From an uncultured Saprospiraceae bacterium (lineage in GTDB: Bacteria > Bacteroidota > Bacteroidia > Chitinophagales > Saprospiraceae), in NCBI GenBank assembly GCA_937921555.1, contig CAKZUV010000133.1, forward strand, positions 1 through 44,200: DNA of 44,200 nt, given 5' to 3'. Shown here piece by piece: positions 34,348 through 43,164 of this stretch. The translations under genes were made by a program, and so were the position numbers. Each line of letters opens with the position of its first letter. Position 1 is the stretch's first letter. Below the pieces are notes generated by a model, which saw only the letters and a program-made list of their open reading frames with translations, did no database searches and was not told the origin of the DNA.

Positions 34348-34449
34348 TATTTTCGTCAATAAATCTCTATATAACAAGACGAAATAAGGTGATATTCTTT
34401 TTTGTTTATGCTGTTTGGGAGAAATGTCCAGTAGTGTGCGGTCGAGAGC

Positions 34450-34469
34450 AGCAAATAGCCAAAAGCAAA
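34450..34469 (+). repeat. Intergenic repeat AGCAAATAGCCAAAAGCAAA
   Basis: Nineteen of twenty bases match the copy at 36411-36430. It lies in the 243-bp space between the second amidohydrolase and the DUF4294 gene. The flanks continue with similar AGCCA/GGCCAGAAGCCA words. Confidence 0.7.
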
Positions 34470-34590
34470 CGGCCAGAAGCCATTTTTTAAAATCATCTTC
34501 CATAAAAACATTGGTTAACAAATATATAACAGTTCCTTGGCGTTATTTTAGTACTAAATGGTAGTCTAAGAAATAAATAAACACCAATTA

Positions 34591-35211
34591 ATGAAAAATC
34601 AGTTAGTATATATCCTATTATTTCTGATCGGATTGTCACCTGTTGTCAACGGGCAGACGAGCGAACGGAGAGAAAAGATCGAGTTAGACGGGCAGATTGT
34701 AACTGCATTGATTACAGATAATGATACGATTATTATTGCGGACCTCGAAGATGTTTCCATTTCTTCTTTACGAAAATTTGACAATCGGGATGACTACCGT
34801 AAATATTTGCGGTATCGTCGTTACGCGGCCGTGGTGTATCCTTATGCCAACGATGCGATAAAAATTTTCCGGGAGGTAGAATATACTACTCAGAATATGA
34901 AAAAGCGGAAGCGGAAAAAGCATATCAAGCGTTTGAACAAACAGCTTAAAAAGGAATTCAAAGACCCGCTTAAAAAACTCACCAAAACACAGGGTTATAT
35001 TCTGATAAAAATGATTGAAAAGGAACTGGATACCCCGTTTTACAGTCTGATTAAAAATCTACGGGGTGGCGTCAGCGCCAGTTTTTGGCAGGGACTGGGA
35101 AAAATCAATGGCTATGATTTGAAAAAAGGATATGTCGTAGGTGACGATCCCCTGCTGGATGCGGTTCTAAAAGATTTTAATATTTCCCACGAAGTAATTG
35201 AGGAGAATTAA
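34591..35211 (+). CDS. DUF4294 family exported protein
   Basis: A 206-residue protein with a signal peptide (MKNQLVYILLFLIGLSPVVN then GQTSE). It contains the core ISSLRKFDNRDDYRKYLRYR and RRYAAVVYPYANDAIKIFRE, a strongly basic helix (MKKRKRKKHIKRLNKQLKKE), and LTKTQGYILIKMIEKELDTP. DUF4294 is confined mostly to Bacteroidota and its role is unknown. The signal peptide places it in the periplasm or beyond. It is probably a single gene; a -7 element for mvaD follows. Confidence 0.8.
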   Translation: MKNQLVYILLFLIGLSPVVNGQTSERREKIELDGQIVTALITDNDTIIIADLEDVSISSLRKFDNRDDYRKYLRYRRYAAVVYPYANDAIKIFREVEYTTQNMKKRKRKKHIKRLNKQLKKEFKDPLKKLTKTQGYILIKMIEKELDTPFYSLIKNLRGGVSASFWQGLGKINGYDLKKGYVVGDDPLLDAVLKDFNISHEVIEEN

Positions 35212-35225
35212 TCACCATTTCTACG

Positions 35226-35233
35226 TACATTTG
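35226..35233 (+). promoter_or_regulatory. Putative -7 promoter element of mvaD
   Basis: TACATTTG fits TAnnTTTG and lies 19 bp before the mvaD ATG, so the leader would be about 13 nt. The nearest TTG upstream is 25 bp away, longer than usual. Confidence 0.45.
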
Positions 35234-35252
35234 AGCCTGAAAAAATTAATTC

Positions 35253-36341
35253 ATGCTTGACTATACTAATTCGGACCTGCGACTGACCGCCAATCAGTCT
35301 TTGAGCGGTAAAACGCAATGGATCAGCCCTTCCAATCTGGCGCTGATCAAATACTGGGGAAAATATGGAAGACAACTACCCCGTAATCCTTCAATCAGTT
35401 TTACGCTGGATACGGCGGCGACCACGACCACGCTGAGTTATCGCACCAAAGAAACGCCGGGTGACACGATCAAACTTGATTTTAAATTCGATGGACAACC
35501 CAACGAAGCTTTTCGCGCCAAGCTGGTAAAATTTCTAACCAGCATAGTCGATATTTTTCCTTTTCTGACCCAATTAGCATTCTCCGTTGAGTCCAGTAAC
35601 TCCTTTCCTCACTCCGCCGGAATTGCCTCGTCCGCTTCCAGTATGAGCGCTTTAGCACTTTGTCTTTGTACGGTCGAAAAAGAAATTTTCGGCACCCTGA
35701 ATGATAAAACTGAATTTTACAAAAAGGCCTCTTACGTCGCCCGCCTGGGATCAGGCAGTGCCTGCCGGTCGGTCTACGATACGATGGCCGTCTGGGGCGA
35801 AACGCCCGAAGTAGTTGGTTCTTCTGACCTGTACGCAGTACCATTTAGGGAGCAGTTGCACGAAATTTATCACGATTTCCACGATGATATTTTAATTGTC
35901 AGCAAAGGAGAAAAAAGCGTTTCCAGTTCTGCGGGACACGGATTGATGGAAGGAAATATTTTTGCGGACAATCGCTACGCCCAGGCCAATACCCGTTTTG
36001 CGGAATTACAGGTCGCCTTGAAAAATGGTGATCTGGAAGCCTTTGGGCAAATCACGGAAAACGAGGCACTCACCCTGCACGCCCTGATGATGACGTCAGA
36101 ACCTTCCTATATTTTGATGCGTCCCAATACGCTCGCACAAATAGAATTATTGCGGGAATTCAGGAACGATACCAAATTACCGGTCTACTTCAGTCTGGAC
36201 GCAGGACCCAATCTGCATTTACTATATCCGGATAATATTGCGGCACCCGTTCAGGATTTTATCGAGGCAACTTTATTACCACTATGTGAAAAAGGAGAGA
36301 TTATTAAGGACCGTGCGGGAAAAGGGCCGCAGGAAGTGTAG
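35253..36341 (+). CDS. mvaD: Diphosphomevalonate decarboxylase
   Basis: A 362-residue GHMP-superfamily enzyme that converts mevalonate diphosphate to isopentenyl diphosphate. The family signatures are SPSNLALIKYWGKYGRQLP (26-44), the phosphate loop SFPHSAGIASSASSMSALA (117-135), RLGSGSACRSVYDTMAVWG (164-182) and the C-terminal YFSLDAGPNLHLLYP with the catalytic Asp. It shows that this organism makes isoprenoids by the mevalonate route. No other pathway gene is in the window. It is convergent with the ABC transporter unit. Confidence 0.94.
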   Translation: MLDYTNSDLRLTANQSLSGKTQWISPSNLALIKYWGKYGRQLPRNPSISFTLDTAATTTTLSYRTKETPGDTIKLDFKFDGQPNEAFRAKLVKFLTSIVDIFPFLTQLAFSVESSNSFPHSAGIASSASSMSALALCLCTVEKEIFGTLNDKTEFYKKASYVARLGSGSACRSVYDTMAVWGETPEVVGSSDLYAVPFREQLHEIYHDFHDDILIVSKGEKSVSSSAGHGLMEGNIFADNRYAQANTRFAELQVALKNGDLEAFGQITENEALTLHALMMTSEPSYILMRPNTLAQIELLREFRNDTKLPVYFSLDAGPNLHLLYPDNIAAPVQDFIEATLLPLCEKGEIIKDRAGKGPQEV

Positions 36342-36410
36342 TAGGATTTATAGTTTTATGGATCACTTTCTGGCTATTCAATTCTTTTAGGAATGGCAAA
36401 AAGAGGAAGA

Positions 36411-36430
36411 AGCTAATAGCCAAAAGCAAA
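36411..36430 (+). repeat. Intergenic repeat AGCTAATAGCCAAAAGCAAA
   Basis: Second copy of the 20-bp word at 34450-34469 (one mismatch). The following bases ATGCAAATAGCAT repeat its parts. It lies between the convergent mvaD and ABC permease genes (36342-36489); no clear terminator is seen there. Confidence 0.7.
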
Positions 36431-36489
36431 ATGCAAATAGCATTCTCTATCATCTACTTTAAATTTTAACCTTCGATTCTCTCCTACAA

Positions 36490-37923
36490 TCACCCCTTCG
36501 TCCTTGGATCCGCCAGATTGTATAACACATCCGCCACGAGATTTCCAATGACTGTTAATACCGTTATGATCATCAATACCATAAAAACCACCGGCCAGTC
36601 GCGACTTAGAATGGAGTCTAACATCAGCCGGCCCATTCCCGGAATATTAAAAATAAATTCGACGATTACAGAACCTCCCAATGCAGCGGAAAAAACCAAA
36701 GCAATTAAAGTAATCAGTGGAAACAACGCATTACGAAAAGCATGATGCCAGGTGACGCGCCGCTTGGGAACCCCTTTGGCCAAAGCTGTACGAATAAAAT
36801 CTTTTTGAATCACGTCCAGCATACTTCCTCTCACCTGTCGGGAAATAAAAGCCACCGTTCCGTAAGTGACACAAAAAACGGGTAAAATCAAATGACTTAA
36901 TCTTTCCCAAAAACGATCCCAGAAAGGCGCTTCGGCGCTTAATTCGCCCAGACCAACCGAAGCAAACCAGTTCATTCCATACTGCGGCGTTGTCAGAAAA
37001 ACCACTAGTAACATTGCCATCCAGAAGGACGGAATAGAATAGAGTATAAACGTCAAAAATCCGATGATCCGGTCGGGCCGCTGTTCTGCGTGGCTGGCCG
37101 AATACACACCGACGGGAATAGAAACCACAAACGCTAAAAAAATGGCCATGATATTGATGGATAGGGTCCACCAGGCTGCTTCTTTTATTTTATCAAAAAC
37201 GGGCCGACGATCACGGATAGAACGGCCAAAGTCTCCCGTCAGAAATCCGGTAATCCAATGATGATACTGATTGTTAGTTCCGTGCCAGCGAAAAGTTGGT
37301 TGTGTCAGTTTTTTTGGAGTTGCTTTGTTTTTAATGGTCTGGTAGGCATCCGATGCGTCTTCGAGCGCCGGTGTCAAAACGGATAAAACATGCTCCCCAA
37401 AAGGTTCCTGCCCGACGGTAGCTAACTCCATTTCTAACTGATCAAATAAACTATTGATGGGAGTATCCTGGTAAGCGTAAAAAAGCTGTCCCGCTGTGCG
37501 TTGAAAATTTATACGGCTATCTGGTGCGATGGAATCCGGCCACTGAAAAAATTGGGTGTCCAGATTTTTCAGGGTATGATAATAATCCTGCACCTCCGGC
37601 CAGTTGCCATACTGACCAACCAGCTTGTCGAGTAACTCTCTTTCCCTCGGCAGAATTACCCGGTGGAAAGTGTCCGGATAAGCAACGGATTCCAGTGAAA
37701 AATAAAAAAGCGGCAAATCCAGTCCTAATTCGCGGGAGTATTTAATGTATTGTTTTTCATAATAACCCACCGAATAAGAAGAAGCAGGCAGTTCGTCAAT
37801 CGGCGGGACATAATGCGCCACGGGGTCACCGGGAGCTGCTTTGCTCAGAAAAAAAGCAACGAGCGAAACAACTACCAGCGTGGGTAGAAAATAACCTAGT
37901 TTTCTGATTGTTTTTTTTAACAA
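36490..37923 (-). CDS. Peptide-type ABC transporter permease (DppB family) with large insert
   Basis: A 477-residue inner-membrane permease; DppB/OppB proteins are normally about 310-340. The first membrane segment (about 10-28) is followed by the family's FLSKAAPGDPVAHY, then about 150 extra mostly hydrophilic residues (about 50-205) before the conserved ITGFLTGDFGRSIRDRRPV. The C-terminal part has the normal core: five more membrane segments, the EAA loop ALAKGVPKRRVTWHHAFRNA and FNIPGMGRLMLDSILSRDWP. The insert would lie in the periplasm. Three bases separate it from the upstream binding-protein gene. The second permease and the ATPases must be encoded elsewhere. Confidence 0.86.
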   Translation of the reverse strand: MLKKTIRKLGYFLPTLVVVSLVAFFLSKAAPGDPVAHYVPPIDELPASSYSVGYYEKQYIKYSRELGLDLPLFYFSLESVAYPDTFHRVILPRERELLDKLVGQYGNWPEVQDYYHTLKNLDTQFFQWPDSIAPDSRINFQRTAGQLFYAYQDTPINSLFDQLEMELATVGQEPFGEHVLSVLTPALEDASDAYQTIKNKATPKKLTQPTFRWHGTNNQYHHWITGFLTGDFGRSIRDRRPVFDKIKEAAWWTLSINIMAIFLAFVVSIPVGVYSASHAEQRPDRIIGFLTFILYSIPSFWMAMLLVVFLTTPQYGMNWFASVGLGELSAEAPFWDRFWERLSHLILPVFCVTYGTVAFISRQVRGSMLDVIQKDFIRTALAKGVPKRRVTWHHAFRNALFPLITLIALVFSAALGGSVIVEFIFNIPGMGRLMLDSILSRDWPVVFMVLMIITVLTVIGNLVADVLYNLADPRTKG

Positions 37924-37926
37924 AAA

Positions 37927-39699
37927 TTATTCTTTTAAAATAAATCTTCTTTCGGTGTAAACGGGCGAAGCAATTGACGTTTTGGCGTTGTCAAATCTCT
38001 TGTGAATCGCTACGCAGTCCTGGGTTCGGTACAAGAATATAATCGGTGATTCTTCGTACATGATTTCTTGTATTTCCTGATACAATTGGAACCGGCGATC
38101 GTCGTCCGTAGTAGATCGAATTTCTTCAATGATTTTATCTGTTGCTGCGGTTCCAAATCCAAAATAATTTCGGGGACCGGTCGTATGCCAGTAGTCAAAT
38201 AAATCGTAATAACTAAGGTCGGCACCAAGAGCAGCAGGCGCTAGTTCAAACGTTTTACCACGAATTTTTTTAATGATTTCTCCCCGTTCTCCCGGTTGTA
38301 CATCGATCTCTACACCTGCTTTTTGGGCAGCGTTTTTAAAGATGACGGCGATATCACTACTTACTTCACTACCGGCGGAAATGATATACTCCAGTTTCAT
38401 TTCTACTAATTCCCCACTAATTTTTTTATCTACAATCCCATTGTTGTTAGTGTCTTTCCAGCCTGCTTCTGTCAGTAGTTGACTGGCTTTTTCCACGTTA
38501 AAATCATAAGGCTTTAAATTTTTAGCAGCGTAGGGCAAATCTGATGGAATCACACTACTTAATTTCCCCGCCATTCCTGATTTGACGGATTTAATAACTT
38601 CGTCCATATCCATCAGGTAAGCAAGCGCCTGCCGAACTCTTTTATCATTTAATTTTGGATTATTATTATTGATGCCAACGTAGCTGACCAGTAAATTTGA
38701 AGGGTTGAGTAGGTGGTAATTTTCAGTAATGTTTGGATCATCTTTCAATTCCAGAAAAGTAACGTTGGGTAATTGATAGATAGCATCCAGGGTGCCATTT
38801 TGCAGCATGGCTACTGCGGGAGTTGCGTCGGGAATTGGTCGATAAATAATCTGACGCGGGTATGCTTCAAACATCCCATTTTCTTTTGCGTATTTATCTC
38901 CCCACCAGTTTTTTTTCTTTTCCAAAACGATTCTATCATCGGTAATCCACTCTTTTAAAACGTAGGGACCACTACCGGAAATCTTTTCCCGACTATATTC
39001 TGGCGTATTAAGTTCGTCGGCGTAAGTTTGAAGGGCCGTGACAGAACTGGCGAGTTCTTCTGCTTTTTCCGGGTCTAATAAATCGTTGATGGCTACGTCG
39101 CGAAGTACACCTTTTGGATCATAAATATATTCTGGTAAAATCTGAAATTCTCCCGCATAGGACTCTCCTCTAAAATTAAAGGGAGAGACAGTTACGGAAA
39201 ATTTTTTTGGATTTTTTGGATCGACCGTTATATTACTAATGGCACTCAAAAGACTACGATACGCTCTGGTATCACCACTCATTTTAGGGTTCATAATGGC
39301 CTTAGCGGTAAAAACATAATCGGAAGCTAAAACTGGTTGACCATTATCCCATTTGGCATCAGGCTTAATTTCGTACGAATAAGTAGTACCTACGACCTTC
39401 CCGTTTTCTTTGACATAATTTACCGCAGGCATCTCTTTAGCCAATACTGGTTTGAGCGTTAAATCATAAGTATCATAAGTAATCATAGGTTGATAAATAT
39501 TATAGGTCACTTGAAGGTCAATTCCTTGTGCAGTCATCATCGGATTAAGCGAAGTAGGGTCAGCACGAATTCGAGAATTGACCACGGCTTCGGTGGCTAC
39601 TACCGTAGTCGTTTCCGACTTTGCCGGATCTGTCCGACAGGAAAACAAACTTAGCGTACAAAAAATAATGAGCAGGAAATAACAAGAAATTTTAGTCAT
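37927..39699 (-). CDS. ABC transporter substrate-binding lipoprotein (SBP family 5)
   Basis: A 590-residue lipoprotein. The signal MTKISCYFLLIIFCTLSLFS ends in a lipobox with Cys21. The mature protein follows SBP_bac_5 (DppA/OppA type): RADPTSLNPMMTAQGIDLQV, YSYEIKPDAKWDNGQPVLAS with DYVFTAKAIMNP, and VRQALAYLMDMDEVIKSV. These proteins bind oligopeptides or similar solutes. The ligand is unknown. It follows a paralogue by 2 bp and precedes the permease by 3 bp, so all three are one operon. Confidence 0.88.
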   Translation of the reverse strand: MTKISCYFLLIIFCTLSLFSCRTDPAKSETTTVVATEAVVNSRIRADPTSLNPMMTAQGIDLQVTYNIYQPMITYDTYDLTLKPVLAKEMPAVNYVKENGKVVGTTYSYEIKPDAKWDNGQPVLASDYVFTAKAIMNPKMSGDTRAYRSLLSAISNITVDPKNPKKFSVTVSPFNFRGESYAGEFQILPEYIYDPKGVLRDVAINDLLDPEKAEELASSVTALQTYADELNTPEYSREKISGSGPYVLKEWITDDRIVLEKKKNWWGDKYAKENGMFEAYPRQIIYRPIPDATPAVAMLQNGTLDAIYQLPNVTFLELKDDPNITENYHLLNPSNLLVSYVGINNNNPKLNDKRVRQALAYLMDMDEVIKSVKSGMAGKLSSVIPSDLPYAAKNLKPYDFNVEKASQLLTEAGWKDTNNNGIVDKKISGELVEMKLEYIISAGSEVSSDIAVIFKNAAQKAGVEIDVQPGERGEIIKKIRGKTFELAPAALGADLSYYDLFDYWHTTGPRNYFGFGTAATDKIIEEIRSTTDDDRRFQLYQEIQEIMYEESPIIFLYRTQDCVAIHKRFDNAKTSIASPVYTERRFILKE

Positions 39700-39701
39700 G
39701 G

Positions 39702-41393
39702 TTATCTTTTTAATTTACTGATGGTATAGCCCGGAAAGCGAACTGTAGGTTGTATGGAAAAGCGTTTGTTAATCGCCATTCTTTCGTAAGGAGTATATAA
39801 AAATATATAAGGTTGCTGCTGATAGATAATCTCCTGAATACGAAGATACAATTCTTTTCGGGTTTTTGAATCATAGGAAATTCTGATCTGATCAATGATC
39901 CGATCAGCGTTTTTATCTCCAAATCCGGTACGGTTACTGCCCCCGGCTACGTTACCCGAGCTGTGCCACGTCTGACGTAAATCGTCCAGCCCCGGCGGAG
40001 TGGTCCAGGTCAGATAGGCCAGGTCATAATCTCTTTGCCGGTAATGGGTTAACAGTGCTCTGATTTCCATTCCCGTTGGTATTATTTCAACATTAATTTT
40101 GCGGGCCGCTTTTTCCAGTAACAAACCAATCTCTGCCGCTTTTTTATTTTTAATATTATAGTAATAACGAAGTTGCAGTGGTTTTTTATTGGTTCCGAAT
40201 CCGGCTTCGTTCAGCAACGAATCCGCACGTTTTATATCAAAATCAATGGGTTGCAGATTTTGGTGATAATAAGATTTTGACGGATGGATCGGACCAATCG
40301 TACGCTGAGCCTGACCGTCCAGAATTTCAGCAATAATCAGTTCCATATCCAGTAAATGCGCCAATGCTCGTCGTACCCTGACATTGCTCAGATAGTCTCT
40401 GTTTCCATTGATACCAATATAATCGTAACTCAGTTTTGGTGTTTTATAAAAATTATAATCTTCGCTGAGTGTCTCCTGCAATTCTTCAAAACGCTCCGGA
40501 GGAATTCCCGTCAGTACGTCCAGTTGCTGACTTTGTAAAAGACTAGTTGCACTATTGACATCGGGAATGATTTTAAAAATAAGTTGATCCGGAATAGTGC
40601 TCAAAGCGGGTACTGCTTCCGTCCAGTGATCTTTCTTTTTAGTGAGCGTGATCCGCTGATTGGCCATCCACTCCGTAATTTGGTAAGCGCTACCGCCAAT
40701 AATTTCCTGAGCATCTTTATTATTAAAATTTTCCGCAAAATTCTGCAACTGCTGATTGTGCTGATAAATAGAATCCGCCCGCGCCGGATCGGCTAAGTCG
40801 CTGATGGAAATATTTTTTGTTAACTGGTTTTTATCATAAAAATACGCTGGATATAAGCCGACGGTACCTAATGCCTCCAACGCCATTACATAAGGACGAT
40901 CCGTGATGACTGTAAATTTTTTAGGATCAAGAGGATCAGTAACAATATCTTTCAAAAAATTAAAATAAATCCGGAAAGGAGCAGCGTTGACGCCGGGGTT
41001 TAATAAAGTTTTAAAAGTAAAAATATAGTCGGCGGCGGTAACGGGTGAGCCATCATCCCAGGTGGCATCCGGGCGAATCGAAAACTGATAACGCATTCCT
41101 CCCTGCCACCGGCCATCGGTAATGGAATCGACGACGGGCAATGATTCGGCCAGCACGGGAATTAGTTCCAGCGTCTGAGGATCATAATCCAGCAACGTCT
41201 GAAAAAGCAGATTATTCAGTTGACGGTCTGCCAGCGTACGGGCCAGCAAAGGATCCACTTGTTCCGGTTCGGCCGCCAGCCGGATAAGCACCGTATCTGT
41301 AGCTACGCCTGAACTATCCCGTTTACATTGTACAGTCATACAAAACAACAGAATTACCAGCAAAATAAATGATTGAAATGAAAATCTAAACAT
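39702..41393 (-). CDS. ABC transporter substrate-binding lipoprotein, paralogue
   Basis: A 563-residue protein from the ATG at 41393, which gives a good leader (MFRFSFQSFILLVILLFCMT) with candidate lipid Cys18 or Cys23; an in-frame ATG at 41432 adds 13 residues before it. SBP_bac_5 features are QFSIRPDATWDDGSPVTAAD, VRVRRALAHLLDMELIIAEI and QRTIGPIHPSKSYYHQ. It resembles the next gene over its whole length and is probably an old tandem duplicate with a shifted ligand range (inference). First gene of the transporter unit, divergent from the epimerase gene. Confidence 0.87.
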   Translation of the reverse strand: MFRFSFQSFILLVILLFCMTVQCKRDSSGVATDTVLIRLAAEPEQVDPLLARTLADRQLNNLLFQTLLDYDPQTLELIPVLAESLPVVDSITDGRWQGGMRYQFSIRPDATWDDGSPVTAADYIFTFKTLLNPGVNAAPFRIYFNFLKDIVTDPLDPKKFTVITDRPYVMALEALGTVGLYPAYFYDKNQLTKNISISDLADPARADSIYQHNQQLQNFAENFNNKDAQEIIGGSAYQITEWMANQRITLTKKKDHWTEAVPALSTIPDQLIFKIIPDVNSATSLLQSQQLDVLTGIPPERFEELQETLSEDYNFYKTPKLSYDYIGINGNRDYLSNVRVRRALAHLLDMELIIAEILDGQAQRTIGPIHPSKSYYHQNLQPIDFDIKRADSLLNEAGFGTNKKPLQLRYYYNIKNKKAAEIGLLLEKAARKINVEIIPTGMEIRALLTHYRQRDYDLAYLTWTTPPGLDDLRQTWHSSGNVAGGSNRTGFGDKNADRIIDQIRISYDSKTRKELYLRIQEIIYQQQPYIFLYTPYERMAINKRFSIQPTVRFPGYTISKLKR

Positions 41394-41472
41394 GGTCCTA
41401 CAAGATAGAAATTTTATGGAGGTTTTAAACATTCAATTACCCAAACTGTTTCCATACAACAAATAAAAAACT

Positions 41473-42384
41473 ATGTATACCATACTAATTGCCGGAGGAA
41501 CAGGATTAATCGGAAGTCATCTGAGTAAAATGCTCACAGATCAGGGCCATACCGTTCATCTGCTAAGTCGTACCGCCGATCCCGATGCGCAGTACAAAAC
41601 GTTTGTCTGGGACGTCATGAAAGGAGAAATAGACGAAGCCGCTTTGTCTTCGGCGGATTTTGTGATCAATTTTGCCGGAGCTGGAATCGCTGATAAACGC
41701 TGGACGAATGAACGCAAAAAACTTATTATCGAAAGCCGGGTAAAAGGCAATGAATTATTAGCCCGGGAATTGCCAAAACATCCTGGTGTCAAAGCTTATA
41801 TTTCTGCTTCTGCCATTGGATATTACGGGGACCGGGGAACGGAGCGACTGCCCGAATCTGCTCCCGCCGGAAAAGATGGTTTTCTGTCTGAAAGTGTAGT
41901 TGCCTGGGAAAATTCGATTGAGGAAGTTGCGGCTACCGGTTTGAGAACCGTTACGATCCGTATCGGCATTGTACTCTCTACCAAAGGAGGAGCATTGGAA
42001 AAATTATTACTGCCTTTTAATTTCTGGTTAGGCGTTTATTTTGGAAATGGAGAACAGATTTATTCCTGGATTCATATCGAAGATTTGTGCCGGATGTTTA
42101 TCATGGCCATTGAAGACGAAAAGATGCAAGGCGTCTATAACGGAGTGGCGCCACATCCGGTGACCAATAAAAAATTTACAGAAATAACCGCCAAAGCACT
42201 GGATAAATCGGCTTTACTCGTTCCGTCTCCCTCCTTTGCGATGCGTATTGCGATGGGGGAAATGGCAGACGTCGTACTGAGCGGGTCAAATGTACTAAGT
42301 GAAAAAATAGAAGCCGAAGGATTCACTTTTCAACATCCGGAATTGAAGATAGCCCTGGAAGATATTTTGAAACGGAAGATTTAG
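41473..42384 (+). CDS. TIGR01777 family NAD(P)-binding epimerase
   Basis: A 303-residue protein of the extended short-chain dehydrogenase type, similar to E. coli YfcH. The Rossmann motif GGTGLIGSHLSKML is at 8-21. Further family marks are VINFAGAGIADKRWTNERKK, SASAIGYYGDRG, SWIHIEDLCRMFIMAIED and GVYNGVAPHPVTNKKFTE. The C-terminal domain is the DUF1731 type (LSGSNVLSEKIEAEGFTFQH). The substrate is not known. The stop codon touches a REP hairpin. Confidence 0.9.
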   Translation: MYTILIAGGTGLIGSHLSKMLTDQGHTVHLLSRTADPDAQYKTFVWDVMKGEIDEAALSSADFVINFAGAGIADKRWTNERKKLIIESRVKGNELLARELPKHPGVKAYISASAIGYYGDRGTERLPESAPAGKDGFLSESVVAWENSIEEVAATGLRTVTIRIGIVLSTKGGALEKLLLPFNFWLGVYFGNGEQIYSWIHIEDLCRMFIMAIEDEKMQGVYNGVAPHPVTNKKFTEITAKALDKSALLVPSPSFAMRIAMGEMADVVLSGSNVLSEKIEAEGFTFQHPELKIALEDILKRKI

Positions 42385-42408
42385 TGCCGAAGGCACCAAA
42401 TTGGTAGG
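42384..42408 (+). repeat. Solo REP-like element after the epimerase gene
   Basis: GTGCC-GAA-GGCAC (42384-42396) followed by CAAATTGGTAG has the same build as the REPs around the transposase at 27.2-27.9 kb (hairpin, short A/T spacer, GGTAG). It overlaps the last base of the epimerase stop codon. Confidence 0.6.
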
Positions 42409-42441
42409 TACTTTTCGTGTCTTTGATTCGCCACAAAGTTA

Positions 42442-42475
42442 CAAAGGACACAAAGTTTTTCCTTCGTGTCCTTTG
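42442..42475. repeat. Inverted repeat CAAAGGACACAAAG
   Basis: CAAAGGACACAAAG (42442-42455) pairs with CTTCGTGTCCTTTG (42462-42475) except for one A-C mismatch, with a 6-nt loop. A partial further copy (CACAAAGTTACAAAGG) precedes it. I recall words of this kind (CTTTGTGTCCTTTG) as common intergenic repeats in Bacteroidota genomes. Confidence 0.65.
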
Positions 42476-42686
42476 CGTTTTCGTACATATAAAGCCTACA
42501 CTGTATACTAGTGCCTCGGGAACTAAATAACCAACACCTTATGCGGTCTCTTTTTTCATCATACTTCTTTGCTTATCGGTCGGGTAGCTACGGCTATCCG
42601 TCGTAAACCTGTTTCAGAATTTACAAAAAAGATTTAAGTGTCTGACAAATCTTTTTGCCACAGGTGATTTGAGAAATTAAGCATAA

Positions 42687-42736
42687 GCTGGTGGGCTTCC
42701 CTTTAACGTTTTTACGAATGAGGGAAGCTAACCAGC
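42687..42736. repeat. Long hairpin containing the GGGAAGC repeat
   Basis: GCTGGT and GCTTCCCT (42687-42702) pair with AGGGAAGC and ACCAGC (42721-42736) around an 18-nt loop. The right arm contains GGGAAGCTAACCA, the word also found at 3304-3316. Confidence 0.65.
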
Positions 42737-42816
42737 AAACGGGCGAACTAGCTAAATTCATCATTCACCCATCTCAGAATTAAAAAATTACCGATCCATT
42801 ATAAAAACCATTAAAT

Positions 42817-43164
42817 ATGAAAAAGATAGAAATTTTAGTTTACGGAAAAAATCCTGAAATTCTGGAGACCGTAGTCCGGTTAATTAACAAGAACGACGCA
42901 TGGCATGGAGAAGGTACTATGGAGGAGGAAGAAGTGATAGAAAAATGTCAACATAACGCTTATGACTTATTATTGCTGGGTGGAGGTATTCCTCCGATTT
43001 CTGAAAACAAAGTAAGAGTTACCCTCGGAAAGTTGAAACCAGACCTAAAAATAGTTCAGCATTTTGGTGGAGGAAGCGGCCTGCTGGCAAGTGAAATTAA
43101 GGGTGCCCTGGCGGGTGATGAATCCGCTAATTTTAATATCACGGACAATCCTTTTAGTACGTAA
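42817..43164 (+). CDS. Small receiver-like hypothetical protein
   Basis: A 115-residue protein I cannot name. It begins MKKIEILVYGKNPEILETVV and continues with EVIEKCQHNAYDLLLLGGGI, which has the alpha/beta rhythm of a truncated response-regulator receiver domain; the usual phospho-Asp position is occupied by Leu/Gly (LLLLGGG), so phosphorylation is unlikely. The Gly-rich VQHFGGGSGLLASEIKGAL follows. Soluble, no signal. The second half overlaps a small frame coding for a membrane segment. Confidence 0.6.
   Translation: MKKIEILVYGKNPEILETVVRLINKNDAWHGEGTMEEEEVIEKCQHNAYDLLLLGGGIPPISENKVRVTLGKLKPDLKIVQHFGGGSGLLASEIKGALAGDESANFNITDNPFST

Larger units (their letters stand above)
42409..42816. other. 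Gene-free stretch filled with short repeats
   Basis: About 400 bp with no convincing gene. It contains the CAAAGGACAC inverted repeat (42442-42475), a small hairpin CGGGTAGC-TAC-GGCTATCCG (42581-42600) and the long hairpin at 42687-42736. No clear TAnnTTTG promoter was found before the gene at 42817. Confidence 0.6.
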
